Positions 1 to 8,964 are shown, numbered from the stretch's first letter. The stretch: 64,000 nt of DNA from Sacculina carcini (GCA_916048095.2 OU696580.1:5477108-5541107), one strand, 5' to 3'. The notes: generated by a model from the letters alone, not told the origin. Numbers and translations are program-made.

Positions 1-26
1 TACATTTTATGCAAAAACAACAATGA
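1..26 (+). CDS. 3' end of Polinton penton (minor capsid) gene, copy A
   Basis: These bases match the last codons of the penton-like gene ending at 24895 in copy B, reading HFMQKQQ then TGA at 24-26. The stop overlaps the ATG of the next gene at 23-25 in an ATGA arrangement. Everything upstream lies outside the window, so nothing can be said about whether this penton copy is intact. Confidence 0.75.
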
Positions 27-412
27 CAAATTCTCAGTTGATATTTCGAGGTCCAATGATACAGCGTGGCAGCGGACTTGGGAGTATTTTTAGAGGCTTA
101 ATGAGAGTGGTGGTACCCGCCATCAAAACTGTTGCCAAACAACCTCTGACAAAACATCTGGCCAAATCCGCCTTGAAGACGGGGGTACGCACACTGCAAG
201 ACGTTCTCGACGGAGAAAATGCAAGTCAAGCCGTCCGCAATCGCTCTCGACACGAAGCTAAACGTATTCTTCGAACCAGTATAAATAGTATAAATCGTGC
301 GACGAATCAATCAGTCTCTCGACGACCGACAAAACGAAAAGGTGTTGGTCAACGACGTCAACAGGAACGCGACATCTTTGACAATGCAAAACGTAGACGA
401 ATGCGCTTGTGA
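23..412 (+). CDS. Polinton small basic protein (adenovirus core/minor-capsid-like), copy A
   Basis: A 129-residue, strongly basic protein with a glycine-rich start (GSGLGSIFRGL, about residues 16-26), an amphipathic hydrophobic stretch, and an Arg/Lys-rich C-terminus (RRPTKRKGVGQRRQQERD). Small proteins of this type sit beside the capsid genes in Polintons and adintoviruses and are compared with adenovirus core or minor capsid proteins; a role in DNA condensation or membrane interaction inside the virion is inferred. The start is fixed by the ATGA overlap with the penton stop. The 3' end overlaps the capsid ATG (384) by 29 nt in another frame. Copy B at 24892-25281 is nearly identical, with a few substitutions. 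Confidence 0.7.
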   Translation: MTNSQLIFRGPMIQRGSGLGSIFRGLMRVVVPAIKTVAKQPLTKHLAKSALKTGVRTLQDVLDGENASQAVRNRSRHEAKRILRTSINSINRATNQSVSRRPTKRKGVGQRRQQERDIFDNAKRRRMRL

Positions 413-1673
413 AATAACCGAGGTATTCTCTCGACCAGTGTTTGAAACCAGTGTGAAATCGTCCAAAACCCATGTATATTACCCAGTGAGTCGACTAAGC
501 AGCGAAGGTCCGTTTGAATTTCACTTACCTGCGCTCGGTAAATCGTCTACGCGTCCATCAAAAACCAGGCTCTATGGCAAAGCACGTGTTGTCAATCGTG
601 ACGGTAGCGAACTAATGGACGACGCCAACGTGAGCGTTGTCAATCTGCTACCACATGCTCTCTTCAAACAGATTGACTATCAGATTGGTGATACTATTGT
701 ATCGGATTCCAGCGCGCTGTATGGCTATCGTGCCTATCTTGAGACGTTGTTGTCGTATAACCAGAACGCTAAAAACGGTCATTTACGGTCGGGTTTTTGG
801 CGTAAAGATACTGCTGGACACTTGCATGATGTTAAACTTTTGAACATTGGTTTTAACGAACGCAAACAATGGGTGGCTGGAAGCAAAGTTTTTGATTTTT
901 GTATACCGCTACAACTGGATACCAACCATCAATGTCGTATATTGCCCGGTACAGTTTCGGAGAAACTCAAACTGATTCGAAACTCTGATCAGTTTGCTCT
1001 ACTCGGTGCCGAGGGAGAATACAAGATTGAAATTGTCGACCTGTGTGTGCATGTCGAGAAAATAACGCTTTCCGACTCGATGTGGGTGAATTTTCACAAA
1101 CAGCTGGCGAAGACACCAGCCCGTTATCCTATTCCACGAGTTCTACTGAAAACATATACTCTCCCCAAAGGAAACATGAGTGGAACGCTGAATAATATTT
1201 TCACCTCACAAGTGCCGCGACAAATTCTGCTGGGACTCGTAAGCACTGAAGCGTATCATGGATCGCTACAGAAAAACCCATGGAATTTTCACCACTACCA
1301 TCTAAACAGTCTTCAGTTCTATATAAATGGCGAGCCATACCCGTCACACCCTTATCGCCCCGATTTCACAAAAGGTCTATACATGAGATCGTATCTGTCA
1401 CTGTTTGACGGTACCGGTCTCGATACGGAAAATCAGGGCCTGGATATCACACATGATGATTATGCGTCCGGCTATACTCTGTTTATTGTAGATTTGACTC
1501 CGGATCAGTGTGGTGGTGATCATTTGCATCCGCGTGAACAAGGTAATGTGAGGTGTGAGCTGGCATTCTCCTACGCTCTACCCGAGACAATTAACGTTCT
1601 AATCTACGCCACGTTTGAAAACGAAATCACAATTGACAGCACCGGACGTGTCACCACAGATTTTCAACTATGA
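384..1673 (+). CDS. Polinton major capsid protein (double jelly-roll type), copy A, intact
   Basis: An uninterrupted frame of 429 residues from the ATG at 384; the frame is open upstream to 297 but has no earlier ATG. The ATG lies inside the 3' end of the preceding basic-protein gene, as in copy B. Position between basic protein and protease, size and composition fit the major capsid protein of Polintons, which forms pseudo-hexameric capsomers; the fold itself cannot be verified by eye. At 429 residues it is rather short for the family. The stop TGA (1671-1673) overlaps the protease ATG. This copy shows no frameshift or stop, whereas copy B is split by a retrotransposon and two small indels, so this is the reference reading frame for the locus. 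Confidence 0.8.
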   Translation: MQNVDECACEITEVFSRPVFETSVKSSKTHVYYPVSRLSSEGPFEFHLPALGKSSTRPSKTRLYGKARVVNRDGSELMDDANVSVVNLLPHALFKQIDYQIGDTIVSDSSALYGYRAYLETLLSYNQNAKNGHLRSGFWRKDTAGHLHDVKLLNIGFNERKQWVAGSKVFDFCIPLQLDTNHQCRILPGTVSEKLKLIRNSDQFALLGAEGEYKIEIVDLCVHVEKITLSDSMWVNFHKQLAKTPARYPIPRVLLKTYTLPKGNMSGTLNNIFTSQVPRQILLGLVSTEAYHGSLQKNPWNFHHYHLNSLQFYINGEPYPSHPYRPDFTKGLYMRSYLSLFDGTGLDTENQGLDITHDDYASGYTLFIVDLTPDQCGGDHLHPREQGNVRCELAFSYALPETINVLIYATFENEITIDSTGRVTTDFQL

Positions 1674-2116
1674 ACGCTCTTGAATTGGAACGGCTGCTCG
1701 ACACAGTCGCCACATTTCGAGGGGTTTGGGCGTGCGACCGGCTAAAACATTTCACATTTGCTCGTGGTGTGCGCACATCAATTATTGTGAATATACAACC
1801 GCGCTGGCAATCGGGTCTGCATTGGGTCGTGTTTGCCTGGGACGGTAAAAATCTCCAATATTTCGACTCGTCTGGCAACTCACCCATCTGGCATCCCTCG
1901 TTTGTAAATTTTATAAACAAACATGTCAATTACAGTCGATGTATGTTGAACACGCGCGTCATTCAGGCGCCGGACTCGGACGTGTGTGGACAGTACTGTG
2001 CTCTATTTGTTGCATTGTTTGACGCCGGCTGGGATCTGCACGATTTTGTTTCGTGCCTATCCACCGATCCTGCTATCAACAATCAGCTTTTAGCGCTGAT
2101 ATGGTCATACTTGTAG
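1670..2116 (+). CDS. PRO: Adenain-like cysteine protease (peptidase C5 type), copy A
   Basis: A 148-residue protein with the expected order of adenovirus-type maturation protease residues: His51 in GLHWVVF, Asp66 in YFDSSG, Gln99, and Cys106 in VCGQYC. The seven-residue spacing from Gln99 to Cys106 equals that of adenovirus protease (Q115-C122). In Polintons this enzyme is thought to cleave capsid precursors during virion maturation. It starts by ATGA overlap with the capsid stop and its own 3' end overlaps the next gene by 16 nt. It is shorter than adenain (about 204 residues), mostly at the C-terminus. All catalytic positions are present, so activity is plausible. Confidence 0.88.
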   Translation: MNALELERLLDTVATFRGVWACDRLKHFTFARGVRTSIIVNIQPRWQSGLHWVVFAWDGKNLQYFDSSGNSPIWHPSFVNFINKHVNYSRCMLNTRVIQAPDSDVCGQYCALFVALFDAGWDLHDFVSCLSTDPAINNQLLALIWSYL

Positions 2117-2625
2117 ACTGCGACGGTTTCCAGCACAAGGATTCGCCTTTTGTTGTCAAGGAATTGGCTGTGCATGACCTGTGTTCGGGGTACTTGTGGC
2201 ACACCATCTTACCGCCACCACATTTAAAACTCAACGCTGAGCGACGCAACTATTTTCTATTTTTGACGGCGACCCTACACGGCTTGGAATACAATTACAA
2301 TCCTTACAACACGCACAAGTATGAAGAAAGGCTACGCGACGCAAGTTCCCTCATACAACGTCTAGCACCCGACCACATCTACGCCAAAGGACTCGACAAG
2401 GCTCGTCGACTTTCGCATCTACTTGAACTACACATTGAAAATCTCGAAGACATCCTACCTGACTACTTATCCATGAACGCACGCAACATACATGTACTAC
2501 CCAACATCACGCCGTGTCCATATAATCATGTCATTCCTACAAACTGCTGTATTTCACGTTGTCAACATTTCGCTAAATTGATGTATGCAATGAATCTGTG
2601 TACACCGCGCATGCTACCATTTTAA
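2101..2625 (+). CDS. Conserved Polinton protein downstream of protease, copy A
   Basis: The ATG at 2101 gives a 174-residue protein beginning MVILVDCDGFQHKDSPFVVKE. Proteins starting with a short beta strand and a V-D-x-x-GF signature, followed by a K-E pair, are common in arthropod Polinton-like loci; their function is not established. The N-terminus faintly resembles the first strand of DEDD-type exonucleases but lacks the usual D-x-E, so I do not call a nuclease. It overlaps the protease by 16 nt, and a polyadenylation signal overlaps its stop codon. The copy B version carries a one-base insertion near 31826. Confidence 0.6.
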   Translation: MVILVDCDGFQHKDSPFVVKELAVHDLCSGYLWHTILPPPHLKLNAERRNYFLFLTATLHGLEYNYNPYNTHKYEERLRDASSLIQRLAPDHIYAKGLDKARRLSHLLELHIENLEDILPDYLSMNARNIHVLPNITPCPYNHVIPTNCCISRCQHFAKLMYAMNLCTPRMLPF

Positions 2626-2629
2626 TAAA
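2624..2629 (+). promoter_or_regulatory. Polyadenylation signal AATAAA ending the capsid cluster
   Basis: AATAAA begins one base after the start of the stop codon of the 2101-2625 gene, followed by T-rich DNA. It is the first canonical signal after the overlapping basic protein, capsid, protease and conserved-protein genes, so it probably ends a shared transcript. Convergent transcription comes from the minus-strand gene at 2725-3318. The same AATAAA is kept in copy B near 32293. Confidence 0.55.
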
Positions 2630-2724
2630 TTGAACGATAACAAAGTTTTTTTTTTTCGCGCGCAATAATAAAACTCTTGTGACACATTACGAAATGTATT
2701 GGTATACCGTACACATAGAATAAT

Positions 2725-3318
2725 TCAACAAATTTTGTTCCGTTTACTTTGTGGTTCACCTTGAACCTCCTTGTGCACAATCATCTTCATTTTGTCGGCT
2801 TTAAATTCGCGATAAATCTTGGTTTCGGTCAAATACTGTTTTCTCGAGTCATAGTAGCTCATAACAATGGTCTTCATCCACTCCATTGTGTTGCGGGTCT
2901 CATCGCGCGGCCGGTAAATCTGAGTCTCGTCACTTCGCACCAACGCCACCGACAACACTTTGAATGATAAAGCAGCTGCAACGGCTCCAAGAACAGCATC
3001 TCTCATTGGCCGACTCATAAGTGTGTCGATCACAATCTGTAGTGCACGCTCCTCGTTGGTGAATATTCTGACCGCGCCGCGACGAAGTTTCCAAAAAGGG
3101 TCAAAATATCGCTCAAGTTGCATAATATTTGTAAGCTGTTTTTGTAAGTGATCGAAATCCGTCTGACTGTGTTTTTCCAGTCGTCCGAAAATAATCCAAA
3201 TCCTCTGCTCCAGCGGGTGTCCACAGATTAATGGTGTGTCGGCAACAAACTTGACCGCATGATGTTCTAATGGTAGGATCCGCTTGGACGTATCAACGTT
3301 TGTATTCACCTGACTCAT
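2725..3318 (-). CDS. Polinton family-specific protein, minus strand, copy A
   Basis: An intact 197-residue protein I do not recognise by family. It begins MSQVNTNVDTSKRILPLEHHAV, has a central Ala/Leu/Val-rich stretch (about residues 115-135, around AVLGAVAAALSFKVLSVALV) that could be a membrane-active helix or buried core, and ends with a Lys/Arg-rich tail (SKRNKIC). It is convergent with the capsid cluster and divergent from the small plus-strand gene at 3501. Copy B (32393-32986) is also fully open and differs by scattered substitutions, which suggests coding constraint. A C-terminal fragment survives at 6982-7125. Confidence 0.6.
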   Translation of the reverse strand: MSQVNTNVDTSKRILPLEHHAVKFVADTPLICGHPLEQRIWIIFGRLEKHSQTDFDHLQKQLTNIMQLERYFDPFWKLRRGAVRIFTNEERALQIVIDTLMSRPMRDAVLGAVAAALSFKVLSVALVRSDETQIYRPRDETRNTMEWMKTIVMSYYDSRKQYLTETKIYREFKADKMKMIVHKEVQGEPQSKRNKIC

Positions 3319-3500
3319 GTTGACAGTTCCGCGATAAAAAACTACACAACCTCACCCGCAAACGTCTCGAGCTCAACTGCGTATCACGGCTGAGACTAAT
3401 TGCACTACTTTTCGACGCATGCGTCATAATTATCGCCATCACTCCGTGTTTGATAATTTAGTTCTTACAGTCGTTGTTTATCTTTCTTTGTATAAACATC

Positions 3501-3773
3501 ATGAGCTGTGTTTCTCCTGCTACACTAGTGCCTAATTATAACTATCGCTATGTTGGTGGTAGTTCGTCAGATTGCAAACAAATCATCAGCGAATCGTACA
3601 AGGAGTACACATCGTTTGACGTGTGTCTTTCGGACGCTCTACAGGAAGGTGTTTCTGTGCCTGATACATGGTCGGCTGAGCTGGAAATTGTGTATGAGAC
3701 ACACGATATGATTTACATCATAAAGATTGATCGAAAAATCAACAAACATTTGTGTTCACGATGTGTTCGTTGA
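3501..3773 (+). CDS. Small Polinton protein near the right terminal repeat, copy A
   Basis: A 90-residue protein from the ATG at 3501, beginning MSCVSPATLVPNYNYRYVGG and ending with a Cys pair (HLCSRCVR). Function unknown. It is divergent from the minus-strand gene at 2725-3318, so the roughly 180 bases between them probably hold a bidirectional promoter. Copies occur at 33169-33441 and, as a C-terminal fragment, at about 8598. Just after the stop, a second frame shows another CxxC-like pair (ICHNC) that could once have belonged to the same zinc-binding protein. Confidence 0.5.
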   Translation: MSCVSPATLVPNYNYRYVGGSSSDCKQIISESYKEYTSFDVCLSDALQEGVSVPDTWSAELEIVYETHDMIYIIKIDRKINKHLCSRCVR

Positions 3774-3863
3774 ATCGTGTCGTCAATATGATTCTACATG
3801 ATTTCCACTTGTATATTTGCCATAATTGTGTATCAAGTGAAAATACACAAAGGTCATTTCGTT

Positions 3864-4938
3864 GCAAGTCATTTTTGTATCAATTCCGACACAGTCGAAT
3901 AGCGTTTTAATCCGATTTAGTCAGTGTTTGACATAAACCAGACACGTTATATAAACGTAGCTAGTGATTCACAAGCATTCGTTTCGGCTACATTTACATA
4001 AATTGTGTGTAAATTTGGTCTTTGTTACCGGCAAATGTTTTAATCCTATACCTGTGTATCAGGTAAATATATTCATCCTCGGCTTGACGCCAATGAATTC
4101 ATCTGGCATTTTAATCCTTACCGCAGTATTTGACATAAACCAGACACTTTATATAAACTTGGCGAGTGATTCATCGTCATATTGGAACATTGTCTTTGCG
4201 ACCGATTTAGTCAAACCGTTTTTTATATATATTTCAAGTATGATTGAAAATTATTATATTCACGTCTCTGCCAAACATCGACTTGGCGATCCCGATATAA
4301 TGAGTATCGTGACATAAAATAGAAATAAAGGAAAAAAGTTAGGTTGGGCATAGAATAAAGAATAAATATAATAAGAAAGGAAGAATAAGAAATAAAAAAG
4401 CGCAAGTCATTTTTGTATCAATCCCGACACAGTCGAATAGCGTTTTAATCCGATTTAGTCAGTGTTTGACATAAACCAGACACGTTATATAAACGTAGCT
4501 AGTGATTCACAAGCATTCGTTTCGGCTACATTTACATAAATTGTGTGTAAATTTGGTCTTTGTTACCGGCAAATGTTTTAATCCTATACCTGTGTATCAG
4601 GTAAATATATTCATCCTCGGCTTGACGCCAATGAATTCATCTGGCATTTTAATCCTTACCGCAGTATTTGACATAAACCAGACACTTTATATAAACTTGG
4701 CGAGTGATTCATCGTCATATTGGAACATTGTCTTTGCGACCGATTTAGTCAAACCGTTTTTTATATATATTTCAAGTATGATTGAAAATTATTATATTCA
4801 CGTCTCTGCCAAACATCGACTTGGCGATCCCGATATAATGAGTATCGTGACATAAAATAGAAATAAAGGAAAAAAAGTTAGGTTGGGCATAGAATAAAGA
4901 ATAAATATAATAAGAAAGGAAGAATAAGAAATAAAGAA
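3864..4938 (+). repeat. 538-bp tandem duplication inside the copy A terminal repeat
   Basis: The segment starting gcaagtcatttttgtatcaa at 3864 is repeated at 4402 with a constant offset of 538 bp and almost no differences (for example one T/C change near 3880/4420). Each unit contains two TATA boxes, the conserved block ending CGACTTGGCGATCCCGATAT, and the first TTAGG-like repeats. An identical 117-codon non-ATG open frame falls in each unit (3964 and 4502); I regard it as an accidental frame. Copy B has only one unit, so the duplication is specific to copy A and recent. Confidence 0.9.
3945..3975 (+). promoter_or_regulatory. TATA box with conserved TTCACA start-like element in the terminal repeat
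   Basis: A TATATAAACG box is followed about 20 nt later by GTGATTCACAAGC. The same arrangement recurs in the duplicated unit (about 4485), in copy B (about 33625), and as TATAAATAGGG...GTGATTCACATGC at about 8847-8875. A second TATATAAAC box lies at about 4150 with TGATTCATCG downstream. The conservation between diverged copies suggests a core promoter in the subterminal region; what it transcribes is unclear. Confidence 0.4.
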
Positions 4939-5612
4939 ATAAAAGTTGGGCATAGAATAAAGAGTAAATATAATAAGAAAGGAAGAATAAGAAATAAAAC
5001 TAAAAGTTGGATTGGGTCGGGCTGGGTATAGAATAAAGAAAAAAAGTTAGGTTGAGCATAGAATAAAGAATAAATATAATAAGAAAGGAAGAATAAGAAA
5101 TGAAAATAAAAGTTGGGTTGGGTCGGGCTGGGTATAGAATAAAGAATAAATATAATAAGAAAGGAAGAATAAGAAATGAAAATAAAAGTTGGGTTGGGTC
5201 GGGTTAGGTATATAATAAAGAAAAAAAAGTTGGGTTAGGTATACACAAAAAAGTTAGGTTAGGTATATAATACAGAAAAAAAGTTAGGTTGGGCATAGAA
5301 TAAAGAATAAATAGAATAAGAAAGGAAGAATAAGAAAACTAAAAGTTGGGTTGGGTCGGGTTAGGTATAGAATAAAGAAAAAAAAGTTAGGTTAGGTTAA
5401 AAAACTAAAAAAAGTTAGGTTAGGTTAAAAAAACTAAAAAAGTTAGGTTAGGTTAAAAAAAAAGAAAAAAAAAGTTAGGTTAGGTTAAAAAAAACTAAAA
5501 AAAGTTAGGTTAGGTTAAAAAAAAACTAAAAAAAGCTAGGTTAGGTTAGGTTAGGTTAGGTATACACAAAAAAGTTAGGTTAAAATGTGACAAAGTGTAG
5601 TACTCTTCTACT
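4939..5612 (+). repeat. TTAGG-rich minisatellite and right terminus of Polinton copy A
   Basis: Irregular arrays of aaagttaggtt(ggg)/aggtata units and of a gaataaagaataaatataataagaaaggaagaataag unit run to 5600. At 5537-5560 there is a run of consecutive TTAGG pentamers. The array ends in GTGACAAAGTGTAGTACTCTTCTACT (to 5612), a diverged version of the copy B end (...ATGT-CAAAG...CCTTCTACT), so 5612 is the probable outer end of copy A. No gene is visible here. Confidence 0.65.
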
Positions 5613-5924
5613 TACATATACACACATACACGTGCACGTTTGTGTCATATTCTTCGATTAACCAGTTTGACCGCACCCTCCTATCAGTTTAGTTGAGCCG
5701 TTTGTCAACAACTATTTAATTCTTGAACACATACACCCGCAGCAAGCCGCTTCCAATTTTTTTGACACACACACATACATACACACCAGTTTCTATAACA
5801 ACGGAAAGCTTCACCTTGATCAGATCTCGACTGATCAGCACATAAACATACACACTTACACGCGAAAATTTGCCGTGGATCGGCACATACACATACATAT
5901 ACAAACACATGTGTTTGTATATGT
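5613..5924 (-). repeat. Inverted Polinton intergenic segment ending in a 15-bp-arm palindrome
   Basis: Read in reverse, 5613-5860 matches the DNA on both sides of the LINE in copy B (about 18000-18092 joined to about 22670-22830). It therefore supplies an empty-site version of the LINE insertion. Relative to the downstream gene at 5993 it lies in the opposite orientation to copy B. A perfect inverted repeat with 15-bp arms, centred between 5909 and 5910 (5895-5924), sits at the switch point and could mark the inversion breakpoint. Confidence 0.7.
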
Positions 5925-5992
5925 GTGTGGGTCAATGTGTGTGTATGCGTGTGTGTAATTTGGAATAAAAGCCTTGTGGTCACAAGCGATAA

Positions 5993-6343
5993 ATGTCAGT
6001 AATGAAAGTAACTATCACCTTTGGCGATAAGTGGGCTGAGGTGGAGAGCATGGTGTTGGAGACAACATCCCCTCTACCATCCCCTGAAGATATGGGCCGC
6101 TATTTAGCCCATATCACCGGGGGGGTGTGCAGAGGGGTGGAAGACGACTCCACCGCCACGTCCACCATCGTTGCCGACACGGCCGCCACCGTTGCCGACA
6201 CGGCCACCACCGTCGCCACAGCCACCACATCCGCCACGGCTGATGAGGTGGAAATCCTCTCGGACACGTATCCATGGATTCTCCCGTCTTCGCTCGACAG
6301 GACGAGGACGAGGATGACCTACATCCCGTCCTCAAACACCTAA
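5993..6343 (+). CDS. Thr/Ala-rich variable Polinton protein, fragment copy
   Basis: A 116-codon frame with an ordinary-looking N-terminal third and a low-complexity centre of repeated TVADTAT-type units (about residues 58-85). Just upstream is a TATA-like GAATAAAAG and a TCACA element, matching copy B. The end of the frame appears shifted: in the neighbouring frame the codons read DDLHPVLKHLTQR then stop, which matches the HFTQR end of the copy B gene. So this copy probably carries a late frameshift. Function unknown. The 3' flank (6345-6430) is nearly identical to that after the copy B gene. Confidence 0.45.
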   Translation: MSVMKVTITFGDKWAEVESMVLETTSPLPSPEDMGRYLAHITGGVCRGVEDDSTATSTIVADTAATVADTATTVATATTSATADEVEILSDTYPWILPSSLDRTRTRMTYIPSSNT

Positions 6344-6458
6344 CCCAAAGGTAAGACGTCTATTTGACATCGAATCTTATGCTGATGGTACTATTCACGT
6401 TACTCTATTTACTTTACTTTTTATAATTTACTTTATTGAACTAAAAAAAATTACCTGT

Positions 6459-6564
6459 ATGATAGTGTATTTATGTGTGTGTGTGTGTATATGTGTATTT
6501 ATGTGTGTCACCAGAGACCGTCCTGAATGGAAGCGGCCGTGCACAGAACATTTTGCAGCAGCTG

Positions 6565-6641
<77 letters not shown>

Positions 6642-6645
6642 CTCT
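6459..6645. repeat. TG then TA microsatellite
   Basis: A short TG run (about 6474-6490) is followed, after a CAGCAGCTGCAAA spacer, by roughly 36 TA dinucleotides (about 6569-6640). Long open frames across this run are artefacts of the repeat. Confidence 0.9.
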
Positions 6646-6981
6646 TAGTTCGATTTTTATATTATTTCCTCTTCTTGATTATGCATATTTGAGTAAGTTT
6701 TCTTGTCCAATGTTTAGTTGTTGTCCAATGTTCATATATTTTTTATAGGTCAAATTTTGTTAACATTTTTTATCTTTTAATTTTTCTTGTGTATTTCCAG
6801 GTGCGGGTTCCAGATGTGCGTGTGTGTGTATGTGTTTAGATTGTTTTCTCTTCTTTTTTTTCTTTTTTTAATAAATATATATATTTTTTTTCCTGTTTGT
6901 ATATAAGCTTGACAGAAGCTTGACGAACCCTTGTGACACATCAGGAAATGTATTGGTACACCGTGCATATAACAGAATAAT

Positions 6982-7125
6982 TCAACAAATTTTGTTCCGT
7001 TTACTTTGTGGTTCACCTTGAACCTCTTTGTGCACAACCATCTTCATCTTGTCGGCTTTAAATTCACGATAAATCTTGGTTTCGGTCAAGTACTGTTTTC
7101 GCGACTCATAGTAGCTCATAACAAG
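6982..7125 (-). pseudogene. C-terminal fragment of the minus-strand Polinton protein
   Basis: From the TGA at 6982-6984 up to about 7125 the minus strand encodes the C-terminal 45 or so residues of the protein found whole at 2725-3318 and 32393-32986, including the basic SKRNKIC end. Homology stops abruptly at 7125, where a reverse transcriptase fragment begins. The flanking 6930-6981 also matches copy A 3' flank, so this is a truncated Polinton remnant. Confidence 0.8.
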
Positions 7126-7526
7126 CGCTCTAAGCGGTGCATCTGGCGCTGAGCAGCGGCGGGAGTGTCGGCAAGAATTACAACATCGTCAGCGTATGCC
7201 AGCGTCGTGATCTTGACCATTGGGTGTCGTGATGAGAGGCGCCGACGCACTGTGAAACCGTCTTCCTCGGTCAGGCTGCTCCTGAGCACGTAGTCAATGC
7301 ATAACACGAAAAGATAGGGCGCCAATGTATCGCCCTGTAACACCCCAGAAGTGGTGTTAAACGGTGCTGTCTCGCCGAGCGCTGTGCGCACAGTGGCGGT
7401 TGATCCATTATACAAACACATTATGCTGTCGACCAGGGCACTGTTGCGGCAGTAAAACTGGAGCACCTGTTTCATTGCAAAACGGTTGATGCTATCGAAT
7501 GCTTTTTGGAAGTAAAGCACAAACAA
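7126..7526 (-). pseudogene. Non-LTR retrotransposon reverse transcriptase fragment
   Basis: The minus strand encodes a piece of a LINE-type reverse transcriptase: FQKAFDSINR (motif A region), GVLQGDTLAPYLF (motif B region) and the catalytic YADDVVILAD box. Both ends are abrupt; one joins the truncated Polinton gene at 7125. The LQGDTLAPYLF form points to an R-type or RTE-like clade rather than the CR1/L2-like LINE at 18093. No endonuclease is visible nearby. Confidence 0.85.
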
Positions 7527-7529
7527 TTT

Positions 7530-7936
7530 GAAGTAATACCTGATTTAAGCGTGATTCACACAATCTCTATGATGTTAATATGATTGAAGGTGATCCGGTG
7601 TGTTTGGATATTTCCATGTCACACTTTAAAGTAGTTCTTGCTTTTCTGGGAATGAGAACATGCTGAATTTAGACTATCAGTGGAAATTCCTTGCACCTTG
7701 GAACCAGCTCCAGGAATTTCCTAATAACATAATGAACACAAACAAGAAAACATCATTAGCTCTGTGATGAAATAAACTTTTCATATCAGCCGAAGTAACT
7801 GCTGAAATGATTTATTTTGATTAATATTAATTATTGTTTTAAGCGCGCACCTTATTTTGATTATAAGACACGTCTCGCTATGAACCAATCTACAGCACAG
7901 CCTCCCAGTAAACCCAAGCGGATAGTAAAATTCGCA
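7530..7936. other. Stretch with no recognisable gene
   Basis: AT-rich DNA without a convincing coding frame, RNA gene or repeat shared with the rest of the window. Confidence 0.4.
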
Positions 7937-8008
7937 CGCGGTCTAAGATTCGAACCGCGAGCCTCTGACAAGATTTCAGCGCCTTAGCCACTACCCGAGA
8001 GCTGAAGT
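7937..8008 (-). mobile_element. tRNA-derived SINE head
   Basis: On the minus strand, GTAGTGGCTAAGGCGCTG has the form of a polymerase III A box and GCGGTTCGAATCT that of a B box, with tRNA-like spacing and an anticodon-arm-like segment between. No matching acceptor stem is seen, so this is a tRNA-derived SINE head rather than a functional tRNA gene. Confidence 0.6.
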
Positions 8009-8595
8009 GATATGTGATATATTGTCGCTAATGAGTTTAAAACACCAATAATATAAATATCTCAAAATCAGTAACCTCAATTTAAACAATCAATTTCGAC
8101 TAAAAGCGAAACACTAGCAACTACACAGCTTAACAGTTTCCACCTCTGTTGATTTATAACTATTATGGTACGCAAATATATAACTACGTTGATAAGACAT
8201 GTTTAACGAGGCAAAGACCTCATGAGAAACGAGCAGATGTACATATTTTACTGAACATATAAACGAAACCAAACCTCTGACCGCAGCAAAATGTCCAGGA
8301 TGATGGCATGCAGAATCATCCAAGTGAGGATTACAAAATGGCTGCGCAAATCACACTTGACATGAAATCTGACAAATTCGCACTTCATTCTAAACCTCAC
8401 TGAAGTGAAACTCACTAAATACGTCATTTATCGCCAAGAATAGCACGCGATAAAACACTAAACACATGAGAACGCTAACCACGTGCGCTCGCTACCGTGT
8501 AACTGCCTTGCTGACAGTTGAAAAACTGGTCCGCGCAGTGTGATGTGACGATGACGTCACGGATACTTTCGTGGAAGGGCCTGTATCTATCTGGC
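8009..8595. other. Stretch with no recognisable gene
   Basis: Nothing convincing is visible on either strand except a possible continuation of the SINE body. A homologous Polinton fragment begins at about 8598. Confidence 0.35.
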
Positions 8596-8597
8596 GT

Positions 8598-8964
8598 TGA
8601 TGAGACACACGACATGATTTACGTCATCAAAATTGATAGAAAAATTCAACAAACATTTGTGTTCACGATGTGTTCGTTGAATCGTGTCGCCAATATGATT
8701 TTACATGATTTCCGCTTGTATATTTGCCACAGTTGTGTATCAAGTGAAAATACACAAACATGTTTTCGTTGCAATTCATTTCTTGTGTCAATTCAGACAC
8801 AGTCGAATAGCGTTTTAATCCGATTTAGTCAAACCATTTTGTATAAATAGGGCTAGTGATTCACATGCACCCATTTCGGCTATAATTGAAAAATTTTCTA
8901 TTCACGCCTCTGCCAAACATCGACTTGGCGATCCCAATAGAATGGGTATAGTGACATAAAATAG
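8598..8964 (+). pseudogene. Fragment of a third Polinton copy (small gene 3' end plus terminal-repeat start)
   Basis: The segment matches 3690-3920 (the end of the 3501-3773 gene and its 3' flank) joined directly to the terminal-repeat block ending in GTGACATAAAATAG, skipping about 300 bp that copies A and B contain. One inserted T at about 8645 shifts the frame of the small gene relative to copies A and B. It is clearly more diverged than A and B are from each other, so it is an older remnant. TTAGG-like DNA at 9178-9265 may be the rest of its end. Confidence 0.75.

Noticed and set aside
2101..2625. DEDD exonuclease identity for the gene after the protease
   Set aside because: Only a short N-terminal strand resembles that fold, and the acidic residues needed for catalysis are not in place.
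3964..4855. Two identical 117-codon frames in the terminal repeat of copy A
   Set aside because: They start at GTG, not ATG, lie in terminal repeat DNA, and the copy B counterpart is disrupted by indels; identity is explained by the tandem duplication.
5705..5983. Small Cys/Val-rich proteins around TG/CA runs (also near 18000, 22100, 42200)
   Set aside because: These frames translate dinucleotide repeats and have no independent support.
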